In this document: piece after piece, positions 42,837 through 52,529 of the stretch | Layout of the letters: each line of letters opens with the position of its first letter | Position numbering within the stretch: position 1 is the stretch's first letter | DNA from: Diplonema papillatum | Taxonomy: Eukaryota; Euglenozoa; Diplonemea; Diplonemida; Diplonemidae | Length of the DNA stretch: 64,000 nucleotides | Assembly (NCBI GenBank): GCA_030068145.1 | Contig: JAPJBO010000283.1 | Span: 62,001 to 126,000 of the forward strand | Direction: 5' to 3' | The notes under the pieces: model-generated | What the model saw: only the letters and a program-made list of their open reading frames with translations | Told to the model about the DNA's origin: nothing | The model's database searches: none | Made by a program: the position numbers and the translations under genes

Positions 42837-43080
42837 GTTGCTTCGAGGGTGGCGGCGTCCGCCGCCGCCGCCGCCGCCTCACCGACACGCGGGCCGAGCC
42901 GCGCTGCCCCCGCCCGGCTTCCGCTGCCTCGGCGGCCTTCGCTTCGGCGACCTGGGCGGCCTGCGAGGCGAGCTTCTGCAACGAGGCTGTGCGCGGGAAC
43001 GTTTCGCGTTCAACCCCAAAGAAGAACTGTTCCAACTGCTTTTTTTGCCTAGCGAGGCTTCTCGCGGTATTCTGCGGAAG
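42837..43080 (-). pseudogene. Partial upstream copy 2 of the Ala-rich gene
   Basis: Same start and acceptor with more substitutions than copy 1, so it is older or less homogenised. The homology ends at about 43080. Confidence 0.8.
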
Positions 43081-43109
43081 CTTTTTAGCTAAATCCACCT
43101 GGTCCAGAC

Positions 43110-43170
43110 GAAAATATCGGGGATTATCGGGGAGTTTCGGGGAGTTTCGGGGAATTTCGGGGAATTTCGA
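43110..43170 (+). repeat. TCGGGGANTT short tandem repeat
   Basis: Six to seven units of about 10 bp, each with a GGGG run, so G-quadruplex formation is possible. A second cluster occurs at 44846-44902. Confidence 0.75.
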
Positions 43171-43259
43171 GGTATTTCCTTTGTGGCGACCACTTTCCCT
43201 ACAGCCGGCCTTGGCGAAGGCGGGGAGGGAGCTACGCTATTATGGCCCTACCTTGCGCA

Positions 43260-44040
43260 GAGCGGTCCCGTGTTTGGCTATGCCCCGAAGACGCCGATAG
43301 AGGCTGAGAAGGAAGGACAGCCTGGGAGGTACAGGTTGACACGGTTTGACACAGGTAGCGACAGGATCCGCTGCGACAAGGAGAGCAAGAACCGTTCCGC
43401 CAGAGTTCGTGCGGGTACAGAGACGATGCTCGTGCTCGAGTCGCAGCTGGGGACGAACAGGCACGCCTTCAATGATGAGGTCTGGGGGATGGACGTATTT
43501 TCCACGTATGGGGAGGAAAGGATCGGACGTGCTGGTGGGACGCCTTCGAAGACGGCACCTCCGGCAAGAAGGGGCAGAAGAGGGTAAATTTAGTGGGCGG
43601 CGGAGACCCAGCGCATGGAAGTAGGCGTGCCCAGGCCACCACCAAGGACGAGAGAGTGTGCACGAGACATCACAAAGTGAAATGCGAAGAGTACAAGCAT
43701 CGGCAAGCGCCGGTAGCGCGCTGCTGCCGAGGCACACCACGCGGCGGGGGACGGCCTAGCCGTGAAGTATTGCGAGCACAGGATGACGCAGTGCGGGACG
43801 TGCAAGACGATCGCGGAATGCTGCAGGAACTCACACCACGGATGCCTGCAGCACGATAAGCCGATGTGGCGAAGAGACGGAAGCGCGGGCCTTCGCCCCC
43901 GATGCCCGAAGCGACACCGAAGTCGAGACGCAAGCTGCGACCATCGGCCCAAAGCGCCACAAGGGAACACCGCCATCGAGAACGCCGCAGAAGGCGATGA
44001 CACCAGGACGGCCGCTGGCAACGAAGCGGCGGTGTAAGGA
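43260..44040 (+). other. Unrecognised Cys/His-rich remnant
   Basis: Plus-strand stretches such as VCTRHHKVKCEEYKH (about 43655-43700) and YCEHRMTQCGTCKTIAECC (about 43765-43825) space Cys and His as in small zinc-binding repeats, but they are in different frames and no complete domain is seen. The part at 43310-43580 reads like a globular protein. It could be a decayed gene. Confidence 0.25.
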
Positions 44041-44205
44041 CTCGCCATCATCGAAGACAGAGACGTGCACTCCGCGGCGGGCAGAGGTGCAAGATAAAGT
44101 GCCAGTGACGAAGAGAGGTGGCACGAAGAGGTAGTCACGAAAGAGAGCAGATGCAGATTATCGCCACAGGCTCTTTGCATGCTAACCCTAACCACCAGTT
44201 ATGGG

Positions 44206-44245
44206 GTGGTCACGCCTTCGCAGTGCCAGGGCCTCCCCCCACCTG
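44206..44245 (+). repeat. GTCACGCCTTAGCAGT repeat, copy
   Basis: GGTCACGCCTTCGCAGTGCC and AGGGCCTC, shared with 62028-62062 and 62166-62195. Confidence 0.5.
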
Positions 44246-44845
44246 CATACGGTCGTCGACTGACCTTTCCCGAGACGAGTTGGAATACGGGTACCATCTT
44301 TCCGGAGATTTCCGGTTCCTCCCGTACACATAAGTGAACGTGGACTCCGAAGTGGACACTCCTTTCAACCGGGTGCACGAATTCAGAATTCCGGGATGGG
44401 TTGACCCACTGTTTCCGATGCGGCTTCCAATAATCGAAGGCTAAACTCGGGTGCAAGAGCGGTGCTCGTCGTTCAGGGACCAGATGGGGGAAGACGACTG
44501 GGTCTGCCTGGTTTACACGTGACTGCTGCAGCGTGGTCAGAAGTGGGAAGGTTATCGGGAGATGGCGGACGTGAATACTTCTTGCCCAAACCAAAACCCA
44601 AGAGGGAATCGGAGAGTTTGACATAAGAATGGCAAACTCGTGGTACCGAAGGTTGCAACCGCACACAGAAGAGTCAGATGATGGTTGAACTTGCGCACAT
44701 GCACAAGACGCGTCCTGTTCAGACTCGTCCTGTTCATCCATCCACCGACCGGCCCACCCCCATCCACCCATTTGTCCACTCAACTAGCAACCTGTACACC
44801 TGCTCACCCACGGGCAGCCCCACTTTTTCCCACAAAAACCGGGCT

Positions 44846-44902
44846 GAGTATCGGGGAGTTTCGGGGAGTTTCGGGGAAGTGTCGGGGAGTTTCCGGGAAC
44901 TT
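44846..44902 (+). repeat. TCGGGGAGTT short tandem repeat
   Basis: Four to five units like those at 43110-43170, in the same orientation, ending 35 bp before the long-TIR element. Confidence 0.75.
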
Positions 44903-44936
44903 ACCAGGAGCCCAGACCAGGTGGTAAATATATGGT

Positions 44937-46428
44937 ACGATGCCAAACCCCCCCCCCCCCCTTTGCACTAATAAAAAAAATTTTGATGTCACCCCATACT
45001 GGTCCCGAAACCCCACTTGTGTGGCCCAAAACGGTTCCCAAACGGTTTTTGGCGGGCTGAGTCGAGGTAAAGGGGTCTCTGAAGGCCCACGAATAGGCCC
45101 AGGTGGGCCCAGGTGGGCCCCGGAGCGGGCACTCAGTGCGAGGGGGGGTGCCCCCCAAATGGGGTCATTTTCAAAGCCTCACCACTTCTCAAGCTAGTCA
45201 AACACCTTCTGGCCTCCAGCGGGAAACCCAGACTACACAACGACAAGATCGGCTGTGTTCCGCTGTAGATAGCCACCAGCGGGTCCTCTTGAAGCCGAAG
45301 AATGTTCTCAGGGGTCTCAGATAGCCCTACTTGGCCACCCCGCCTGCAGCGCCTGCGGTGGGCAGGCACACCTTGTAAATAGAGTGGGTGCAGCAGGTGC
45401 ACCCTGCCTAGAATCCGGCTTTACCAGCAATACGAATTAAGAATACAGGTTGACCCAGGAAAACGGAAACTAAGAGAGGGAAAATGCCAAAGATCACGGG
45501 TCTGGAGTTCGTGGAGTCATCGGTGAGAGCAATGCAGAAGTTGTCGCCGTTTCATGAGGAAACGAGACGTGGTCAGTCCATGCAGAGACGACTCGTAGCC
45601 AGCAGGACCTTTTGCGAAAAGGTCTCTGGTGAGGACCTGATCGGTTTCTTTCTCGCCCTAATGACAGAGGAGGAGAACGTTGACATCTGGAAGCGCCTTT
45701 CTGGTAGGCTTTCAGAAGCCTTCAACAGCCTTGACGACGAGGCGAGCCGGCGACGCATCGTGAGCGGTTTGGACTGGGCACGTGCCCGGTACAGGGCTGT
45801 TGGAATGGTCGTGGGTGACAATCTCTGAAAGAACCGGGGAAAGGCTGCCGAGATTGGCGTTGGCGGGGGGGCCCACAGTCCTCATCTTGGTTCTTTTGAA
45901 TTTTTCCACCTTATATTCTGCGTTTTCCTTGTAAGCACTGTGTTCTCAAAAGCGGGTGAAGCCGGATTCTAGGCAGGGTGCACTTGCATACCACACATTC
46001 TGAGCGTGTGCCTGCCCACTGCTGGCGCTGCACACATGGGGCTAACTGTGACCCCCGAGAGCATTCTTCGGCTTCAAGAGGACCCGCTGGTGGCTATCTA
46101 CGGCTGAACACAGCCGATCTTGTCGTTTTGAAGTCTGGGTTTCCCGCTGGAGGCCAGAAAGTGTTTGACTAGCTTGAATAGTGGCGAGGCCCGAAAATGA
46201 CCCCATTTTGGGGGGCTCTCCCCCTCGCGCTGAGTGCCCGCTCCGGGGCCCACCTGGGCCCACCTGGGCCCATTCGTGGACCTTCGGAGACCCCTTTACC
46301 TCGACTCAGCCCGTCAAAAACCGTTTGGGACCCGTTTTGGGCCACACAGACGGGGGTTCGGGGCCAGTATGGGGTGACGTCAAAAAGATATTTATTAGTG
46401 CAAAGGGGGGGGGGGGGTTTGGCATCGT
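44937..46428. mobile_element. Long-TIR element with a single ORF, unrecognised family
   Basis: Left arm 44937-45423 and right arm 45957-46428 are inverted copies of each other over their full length, roughly 88-90 percent identical by eye. Both start ACGATGCCAAAC, then a C run of about 14 and TTTGCACTAATAAA. The 533-bp unique centre holds one intact 114-codon frame. Flanks outside the arms show no obvious target duplication. No transposase or polymerase is encoded. Confidence 0.8.
45484..45828 (+). CDS. 114-residue helical protein in the long-TIR element
   Basis: Starts MPKITGLEFVESSVRAMQKL and ends GMVVGDNL. It looks all-helical, with a mixed charged pattern and a DDEASRRRIVSGLDWARARY segment; no signal peptide and no cysteine cluster. 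The frame is intact and clearly protein-like, and no other frame of the centre is comparable. I recognise no family. Its placement between long inverted arms suggests an element-encoded or captured gene. Confidence 0.6.
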   Translation: MPKITGLEFVESSVRAMQKLSPFHEETRRGQSMQRRLVASRTFCEKVSGEDLIGFFLALMTEEENVDIWKRLSGRLSEAFNSLDDEASRRRIVSGLDWARARYRAVGMVVGDNL

Positions 46429-46528
46429 CTCATATGTATAAGGTTTCGTACGGGCACTCGGCCACATGACAGCTCGCGCTACACGCTGGCCACTACGCTG
46501 CACTAAAAAGGAGCCAGTGGAAAACCGG

Positions 46529-46879
46529 GAATAGTTGAGGTTAGAATGCAGAATGCTTGAAGCGAGTGCTTGCATTAGTCACTAGGTGACTACCTCTTCG
46601 ATCGTACCGTGTCGTTGATTCTGGTATATATACCTCGACTACACTGGCCTGTGATAGCCTACGATAGTTGAGTTGAGAATGCAGAATGCTTGAAGCGATG
46701 GCCTGCATTAGTCACTAGGTGACTACCTCTTCGATCGTACCGTGTCGTTGATTCTGGTATATATACCTCGACCACTGGCCTGTGATAGCCTACGATAGTT
46801 GAGTTGAGAATGCAGAATGCTTGAAGCGATGGCCTGCATTAGTCACTAGGTGACTACCTCTTCGATCGTACCGTGTCAA
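46529..46879. repeat. Tandem repeat, about 131 bp x 2.7
   Basis: Units start near 46529, 46662 and 46793 (TAGTTGAG...AATGCAGAATGCTTGAAGC) and contain TCACTAGGTGA, a small palindrome, and GGTATATATACC. The last unit is cut after GTACCGTGTC. Confidence 0.85.
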
Positions 46880-47071
46880 GCTGCCGACGCTTGCACGCAT
46901 TCGAATCATCAACCGGGATAGAGCTATCAAGAAACACCGAACGTATCTCCTGGTCAATAAGTTTGTTCTCAGAAATAAAAGCTCGTCACTCGCACAACCG
47001 CGGCTGATACAAAACTAATGATGATGACGATGGGAAGAGAGAGTTGTTTTCGTTGAACGCAGTACCTCGCA

Positions 47072-47358
47072 GAGAGCCCGCGGATCTTCGCGTGGTCAGC
47101 TGCGTCGCCGTCCGCCTTCAGCTCTCGCTCCCTGCCGGCGGCCTCGGCGCGCAGCTCCGCGAGCTGCCGGGCGTGCTAGCCCTTCGCGGCCTCCGCCCGG
47201 GCGCGCGCCTCGCGCAGGTGGACGCCGGCGCGCGCCGCCGCGGCTTCAGCCGCGACCAGCGCCTCGGTTTTGCGGGCGCACACAGCCTCGAGCTGACGGA
47301 CCACTTCCTCATCCTCCCAGGCCTCCCGCGTGCCGGCGCCGTTCGAAGGGTCGGGCCA
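47072..47358 (-). pseudogene. 3' partial copy of the long coiled-coil exon
   Basis: About 285 bp closely match 48572-48870, including the exon end. At the end the copy reads GCGAG/GTACTG where the parent reads GCGAAA/GTAGGT, so a GT follows the same position in both and supports a splice donor there. A stop interrupts its frame. Confidence 0.8.
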
Positions 47359-47820
47359 CGTACACTCTTCTCTGCACTGCTCCAGTGTACCCGTTCACTC
47401 TGCACCACCATGCTGCACTAAAAGAGGCTCGTGGACCTGACGACAAAAACTCCGGGAAACCCGGGAACAGAGCTATAACACTCATTCCACGAAAAAGTGT
47501 CACAGATTTCGGCTTTTTTCGGACTTCTGCCAAAAATTTTCATCTGCAGGTCCGAAAATGGTCGGTTTCGAAATTTTGAGGACACGTTTGAATCCGTTGA
47601 GGACAGGTCGGCACCCGAAAAAATGGGGTCCTGGAGATCGGTTTTTTTTCTCTCTGCATCCAGGAGGGGTCAGATTTTGATCGCTGGGCTAGCTGGCAGC
47701 TTGCCCATAATCGCGCATCCCAGAACTACTCGAAAACCAAAAGATTTCCCAAAAAGACCTCGAAAATAATTTCCAGACGGCTGCTTTTCACACCGAAAAA
47801 TCGCAAAAAAAAAGAAAATC

Positions 47821-47889
47821 GGACCGGGGGAATCGAACCATGGCCTACAGGGGCCCAGGGGGGTGCGGTAACCGTTAGGCTATGTTGCC
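47821..47889 (-). ncRNA. tRNA-like SINE head
   Basis: On the minus strand it has a box-A-like TAGCCTAACGGTTA and a perfect box B GGTTCGATTCC at tRNA spacing, with a partly pairing T arm. The anticodon arm does not fold cleanly, so it is tRNA-derived and not a working tRNA. Confidence 0.5.
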
Positions 47890-48090
47890 AAACCTCGGGC
47901 CAAAATTCGCTTTTAGCGCCTGCTCAGTTGGAATTCTTATCGGAAAGTGCGAGATCGTCATTTACTCGTTTTCAGCGTCCCAGGACGGTGTTTCTGCCCT
48001 CTGGGAGCTTATTTCGCCCGGTTTGCGAAGAACTCAAAATGAGTCCAAAATTCTCACTCCGTAGTGAACAAAAAATTTCTCCGTTTTTTT

Positions 48091-48158
48091 AGCCCATGGT
48101 CCAGAGGTTACCACACCCACAGAGGGGTTTGGGGGTCGGTGGTTCGATTCCTGCCGGA
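48091..48158 (+). ncRNA. tRNA-like SINE head, opposite orientation
   Basis: CATGGTCCAGAGGTTACCAC aligns with the other head's CATAGCCTAACGGTTACCGC, and box B GGTTCGATTCC follows. The T stem has mismatches. Confidence 0.5.
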
Positions 48159-48399
48159 AATCGTTTTCTTGGGTTTTTGAAACAGCCCCAAAACCGACCT
48201 TTTGTCCATCTGCACGCCAGATTTTGGTCGCCACGCGAGCTGATTGCTTGCCCATAATCGCCAGGGATAGCTCTTTCCATCCCAAAAAAATTTCCCAAAA
48301 ATTCCAAAATTTTGACCCAAAACGGGCTGCTTTTCGGATGGAAAATCTGTGACACTTTTTCGTGGAATGGGTGATAAAGAAAATCCGGTCATGTCTTTG

Positions 48400-48490
48400 T
48401 AAACTCCGGGAAGCCCAGAAAAAGAGCTATGAAGAAAATCCGGTTCTATCTTTGTAAACTCCGGGAAACCCAGAAAAAGAGCTATATGAA
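48400..48490 (+). repeat. AAACTCCGGGAAACCCAGAA repeat
   Basis: Two close copies (48402 and 48457) and a third at 47447, each followed by AGAGCTAT; short tandem remnants flanking the tRNA-like element on both sides. Confidence 0.6.
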
Positions 48491-48571
48491 AATCTGAACT
48501 CAACACCTTTGAACTCAGAGAGAAAATCCGAAACTCAACCCCTGGGCGAAAATCCTTGTGAGCACACCTAC

Positions 48572-51497
48572 TTTCGCAGTGAGCCCGCGGATCTTCGCGT
48601 GGTCAGCTGCGGCCCTGGCGTCGCCGTCCGCCTTCAGCTCTCGCTCCCTGCCGGCGGCCTCGGCGCGCAGCTCCGCGACCTGCCGGGCATGCTCGCTCTT
48701 CTCGGCCTCCGCCCGGGCGCGCGCCTCGCGCAGGCGGACGCCGGCGCGCGCCGCCGCGGCTTCGGCCACGACCAACGCCTCGGTTTTGCGGGCGCACACA
48801 GCCTCGAGCCGACGGACCACTCCCTCCTCATCTTCCCAGGCCCCCCGCGTGCCGGCGCCGTTCGAAGCGTCGGGCCGGGCGGACGACCGATTGGCTTCCG
48901 ACGTCAGCTGGCCCACGCGGGTCGACAAAACGTCGTTTTCCGCGGTGACCGCGCGAAGGCGCTCCAGCAGCACGGATTCGCGCGCGTTGGCGGAGACGGG
49001 GGCCTCGGGTCTGTTCTCCGAGGGGAGTCGGTCGCACTGCCGCTCAGATTCGAGCGTCAGCCGGGTCACACGGGTCGACAAACCGTCGTTTTCGGCGGTG
49101 AGCGTGCGGAGGCGTTGCGCGTTGGCGGAGACAGGTGCCGCGGATCTGTCCTCCGAGTGGAGTCGTCCGGACTGCCGCTCGGCTTCGAGCGTCAGCTGGC
49201 CCACGCGGGTCGACAACCCGTCGTTTTCCGCGGCCAGCGTGCGGAGGCGTTCCAGCATCGTCGTGGACCCAGCGCCCGGCGGGGTGGAGACGGGCGCCGA
49301 CGGTCCGTTTTTCGAGTCAATCCGGTCCCACTGCCGAGCCCCGCACGTCGACAGCCCGCCGTTTTCCGGGGGCGGCGGCGTGTGCGACGGAAACGCGGCG
49401 GGGCCGCCTGGAGGGGTGCTCCCGGGGGTGCCGCGGGGCCGCGGCTTCGAGCCGGTGCGAAGGCCTGCCTGGGCGGCCGCGGGAGAGTGCAAGCCCGCGC
49501 GCCGCGCGACGCCGCCCGCAGGGCCGGGGGGCGGGGATTTCTCGGTGTTCGCGTGCCGTGGCAAACCCCCGCGGCCGTCCCCTTCGAAGACGGGCTCCGC
49601 GAGCGCGAGCGGCGACCCCCCCAGCGGTGATCCCATGGGGGCTGCCCTCGGCATCGGTGCCAGCCGCGGGTCCCCCCCCTCGTTCCTGCCCGCACCCTGG
49701 GGCGAGGGCACCCACCCCCACCCAGGGTCGACAGCTCCGCTGTGGGCCTTCAACATCGTTTGTTCAGCACTCGACCCCCCCCAGGCGCTCGCCCGGTCGA
49801 ACGCCCGCCGCAGCTCAGTCACGGGCGAGTCCCGTGACTGAACTGCCGCTGCAGCTGCCCTGGGAGGTGTCTGCGGGGCCTGCGGGGGCGCCGCTGGGTC
49901 TGCTGCAGCCTCGGCGGCCCGAGCGGGGTTGCTTCGGTGCTCGGCGGGCAGTGCGTGCGTGGGCTCCGCTGGTGCCCCCCCGCGCGCACGCGCTTCGGCG
50001 CGCTTTTTGCCGGGAGTCGGCCGCGCGCCTTCGGCGTCGTCCGCGGCGCCGTTTTCCTGCCGCCGCGCGCGAGAGCCGGGGTGTCCGGCGATTTGGCCGT
50101 CCTTCCGCCGGCCGGGCTTCGCGGTCTCGCCACTCGACCCATCAAGCTCGTCACCGCTGGAGCCGCTGGCGTCTAATGCCGCAGGTTGGCGCCGCCGCCC
50201 GGCCCCTTCTCGGGAGAAAGCCCTCGTTTCGCGTTCAGGAAATATCTTGCCGGGTGCGCCGGCGCCGTGCGGGCGGCGGGGGTGGCGGCCGCTGTGCCGG
50301 TCTCGCTTGCGATCGGCGGCCGCTGACTTTTCGCATCCCCCGCTGGAGCTGCTGGCGTCTAATGCCGCAGGTTGGTGCCGCCGCCCGGCCGCCACCCCCT
50401 CCGGGGAGAGAGTGCCGTGCAATCGGCGGGGGTGGCAGCCGCTGTGTCGGTCTCGCTTGCGATCGGCGGCCGCCGCCAAGTCTTCGCACCCGCTGGAGCC
50501 GCTGGCGGCTACCGCAAGCTCACGCCGCCGCCCGGCCCCCGCACCCTCTGGTGAGAAAATCTTGGTTTCGTGTTCAGGCAAAATCGTGCCTAAGAAGTGG
50601 GTGCCGGCACCGTGCGGGCGGCGGGGGTGGCGGCCGCTTTGTCGGTCTCGCCTGCGATCGGCGGCCGCCGCTGACTTTTCGCACCCCCCGCTGGAGCCGC
50701 TGGCGTCTACTGCTGCAGGTTGGCGCCGCCGCCCGGCCCCTTCTCGGGAGAAAGTCTTCGTTTCGTGTTCAGGAAAAATATTGCCGGGTGCGCCGGCGCC
50801 GTGCGGGCGGCGGGGGTGGCGGCCGCTGTGTCGGTCTCGCTTGCGATCGGCGGCCGCCGCCAAGTCTTCGCACCCTCGGCGCTCGTGCTGCTGCCGCCGC
50901 GGGATCGCCCGCGCTTCTTGGTGCGGCGCCGGGTCGTCGCTCTCGCGGCTTTCTCGGGCGGGTTGCTCACCGCCGCTGCGCCTTCTTCTGCTGCACCTCG
51001 CTGCCTTTTTTCTAGCCGGCGAGATCTCGCGCCCTGTTGCGTGGCACGAGCCGTGAGAATCGTAGTAGTAGATCCCGCCGTGAGGCCGCCCGTGGTGCCG
51101 ATGCCGGTGGCTGCTCCCCTCACCATTCGCATGGCGCCGGTTCTGCCTGGTGGCGTCAGCGGCCGCCTCTCGCGCCCGTTCGGAACCGCGGGTGTCGGGG
51201 ATCCCGCCCTGGGGCTGCCCGCTGCGACTTCCGGCGCCGACTTCCGGCGCGAGACCCATTGCCGGCCGGCCGGCGTGGCGCGCACTCTCCCCCCGCAGAG
51301 CCGGCGGCGGGCCGCTGGAGCTGCGCGAGGCGACGCGTCTCCCGACATCCGAGCTGCCGCTGCTTTCGCTGCTGCTGCTGTCCGTTGGGCTGCGCCTCGA
51401 CCCGTCGTGGCGGTGGTGGTGGCGGTGGCGGTGGGATGTCGGCCGTTCGGTTCCTCCCTGCGTACGGGTGGCTGCGGGGACGTCGAAGACCGCGATC
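48572..51497 (-). CDS. Very long coding exon: repeat-bearing coiled-coil protein
   Basis: Open on the minus strand for about 975 codons, from just after CCCGACAG (acceptor, 51498-51500) to GCGAAA/GTAGGT (donor at 48571). The N-terminal part is Ser/His/Arg-rich (ERPTSHRHRHHHRHDG). At about 50130-50880 four units of 50-65 residues each start C-E-(D/K)-(L/S)-A-A-A and contain DRKRDRHSGRHPRRPHG. A Pro/Gly-rich linker follows. The C-terminal third is coiled coil with three copies of a leucine repeat (RLRTLAAENDGLSTRVGQLT). The coiled coil fixes the frame; long plus-strand frames here reflect GC richness. More exons must exist on both sides. Function unknown; perhaps structural. Confidence 0.65.
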
Positions 51498-51523
51498 CTG
51501 TCGGGTGGTTATACAGAGTGAAA

Positions 51524-51575
51524 GTTCGCTCGAGGATCCGGGAGGTTAGGGCCTCCGGGTGGCCGTCGCCGGAGG
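51524..51575 (+). repeat. Copy of the CTCCGG-TGACC motif
   Basis: AGAGTGAAAGTTCGCTCGAG, then ATCCGGGAGGTTAGGGCCTC and CGGGTGGCC. It lies just upstream of the long exon's acceptor; the duplicated exon start has its own copy at 51936-51990. Confidence 0.7.
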
Positions 51576-51639
51576 GGTTTATGGCATTGTATCCGGGCGT
51601 GCTTATTACTGAAAATGCTTATTATATTTGCCAGCGGCC

Positions 51640-51990
51640 GCCTCTCACCCGTTGGGAACCACGGGTGCCGGGGCCCTGCGGCTCGCGAGACCCGTTGCCG
51701 GCCGGCCAGCGTGGCGTGCACTCTCCCCCCGCAGAGCCGGCGGCGGGCCGCTGGAGCTGCGCGAGGCGACGCGTCTCCCGGCATCCGAGCTGCCGCTGCT
51801 TTCGCTGCTGCTGCTGTCCGTTGGGATGCGCCTCCGCCCGTCGTGGCGGTGGCGGGATGTCAGCCGTTCGGTTCCTCCCTGCGTGCGGGTGGCTGCGGGG
51901 ACGTCGAAGACCGCGATCCTGTCGGGTGGTTTTACAGAGTGAAAGTTCGCTCGATAATCCGGGAGGTTTAGGGCCTCCGGGTGACCACGG
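51640..51990 (-). pseudogene. Partial upstream copy of the long coiled-coil exon
   Basis: 51690-51990 repeats 51250-51576 with small deletions: the same acceptor, the same first 80 or so codons and the same motif upstream. After the break it runs into unrelated sequence. Confidence 0.8.
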
Positions 51991-52067
51991 CGGCCTTCTC
52001 TGAGCTACCGGGACCCCTCTGATCCACCGAGGAGCCGGCCGAAAGTCGTGTGGAGTATTCTTAATGG

Positions 52068-52520
52068 TCAGGCAGTCTCGTCTGTGGCATGCGATGATAC
52101 GGCCTTGCACGACGATTTGGAGTTATAGTTCGCTTGAGAATCCGGGATGTTAGAGTCTCCGGGTGACCTTCGTCGAATGGGTTCTTTAAAGCTAATACGT
52201 ACCGGGTTAGGGGGGGCATGCATGGCTTCTTTCGTGTACACTTTACTTGCTTGCTTTGGCAAGTCAGGTTCGTAACACTTTGCGACCGACACCAAGTTCT
52301 CACCAGGATAGGTGAGTGTTCTTGGGCTCCCCACGTCTTTTTGTAGGAGACTGCAAGACTGTGTGTGCAAGCACTGCGGCAGAAAGCGGGCGCACCTGTC
52401 GGCGACTCTGTCAAGCTCGCGCGTCGAATATGACTCGTCGTCGTCGAAGCGAGCGATCGCACTGCTCAGTGCTTCGAGCTCCGAATCGCGCGACCGGCGC
52501 TTCTTGGTGGACAATGGCAT
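52068..52520 (-). CDS. Possible first exon, Arg/Glu-rich; runs into a repeat
   Basis: From the ATG at 52518-52520: MPLSTKKRRSRDSELEALSS, then ARFDDDESYSTRELDRVADR and a Cys-containing segment, 60 residues of normal-looking protein. Codons after about 52340 belong to a dispersed repeat shared with 56749-56970, so the true exon probably ends near there. No family was recognised. Confidence 0.35.
   Translation of the reverse strand: MPLSTKKRRSRDSELEALSSAIARFDDDESYSTRELDRVADRCARFLPQCLHTQSCSLLQKDVGSPRTLTYPGENLVSVAKCYEPDLPKQASKVYTKEAMHAPPNPVRISFKEPIRRRSPGDSNIPDSQANYNSKSSCKAVSSHATDETA
52122..52345 (+). repeat. 220-bp repeat headed by the CTCCGG-TGACC motif, copy 1
   Basis: Starts GAGTTATAGTTCGCTTGAGA, contains TTAGAGTCTCCGGGTGACC, AAAGCTAATACGTAC, CAAGTCAGGTTCG, GACCGACACCAAGTTCTC and ends TTGGGCTCCCCACGTC. 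It is alignable end to end with copy 2. Confidence 0.8.
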
Positions 52521-52529
52521 CAAACAAGG

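Larger units (their letters stand above)
47478..48372. mobile_element. Inverted-end element carrying two tRNA-like heads
   Basis: CATTCCACGAAAAAGTGTCA begins the left end and is inverted at the right end (about 28 bp matching). Inside, two tRNA-like segments face opposite ways, while the segments around TTGCCCATAATCGC (47702 and 48250) are direct repeats. It may be a rearranged pair of tRNA-derived SINEs. Confidence 0.5.

Noticed and set aside
43110-44902. LTR-type element bounded by direct repeats
   Set aside because: The shared sequence is only a short G-rich tandem motif; no terminal or coding features of such an element were seen.
47821-48158. Two functional tRNA genes
   Set aside because: Boxes A and B are present but the T and anticodon stems do not pair properly; better seen as SINE heads.
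48558-51015. Plus-strand frames of 427 and 626 codons
   Set aside because: They lie opposite the coiled-coil exon in GC-rich DNA; the minus frame has leucine heptads and duplicated exon borders, the plus frames have nothing recognisable.
50720-52003. Plus-strand frame of 427 codons
   Set aside because: Crosses the boundary between the exon and its partial copy and repeats with it; an antisense shadow.
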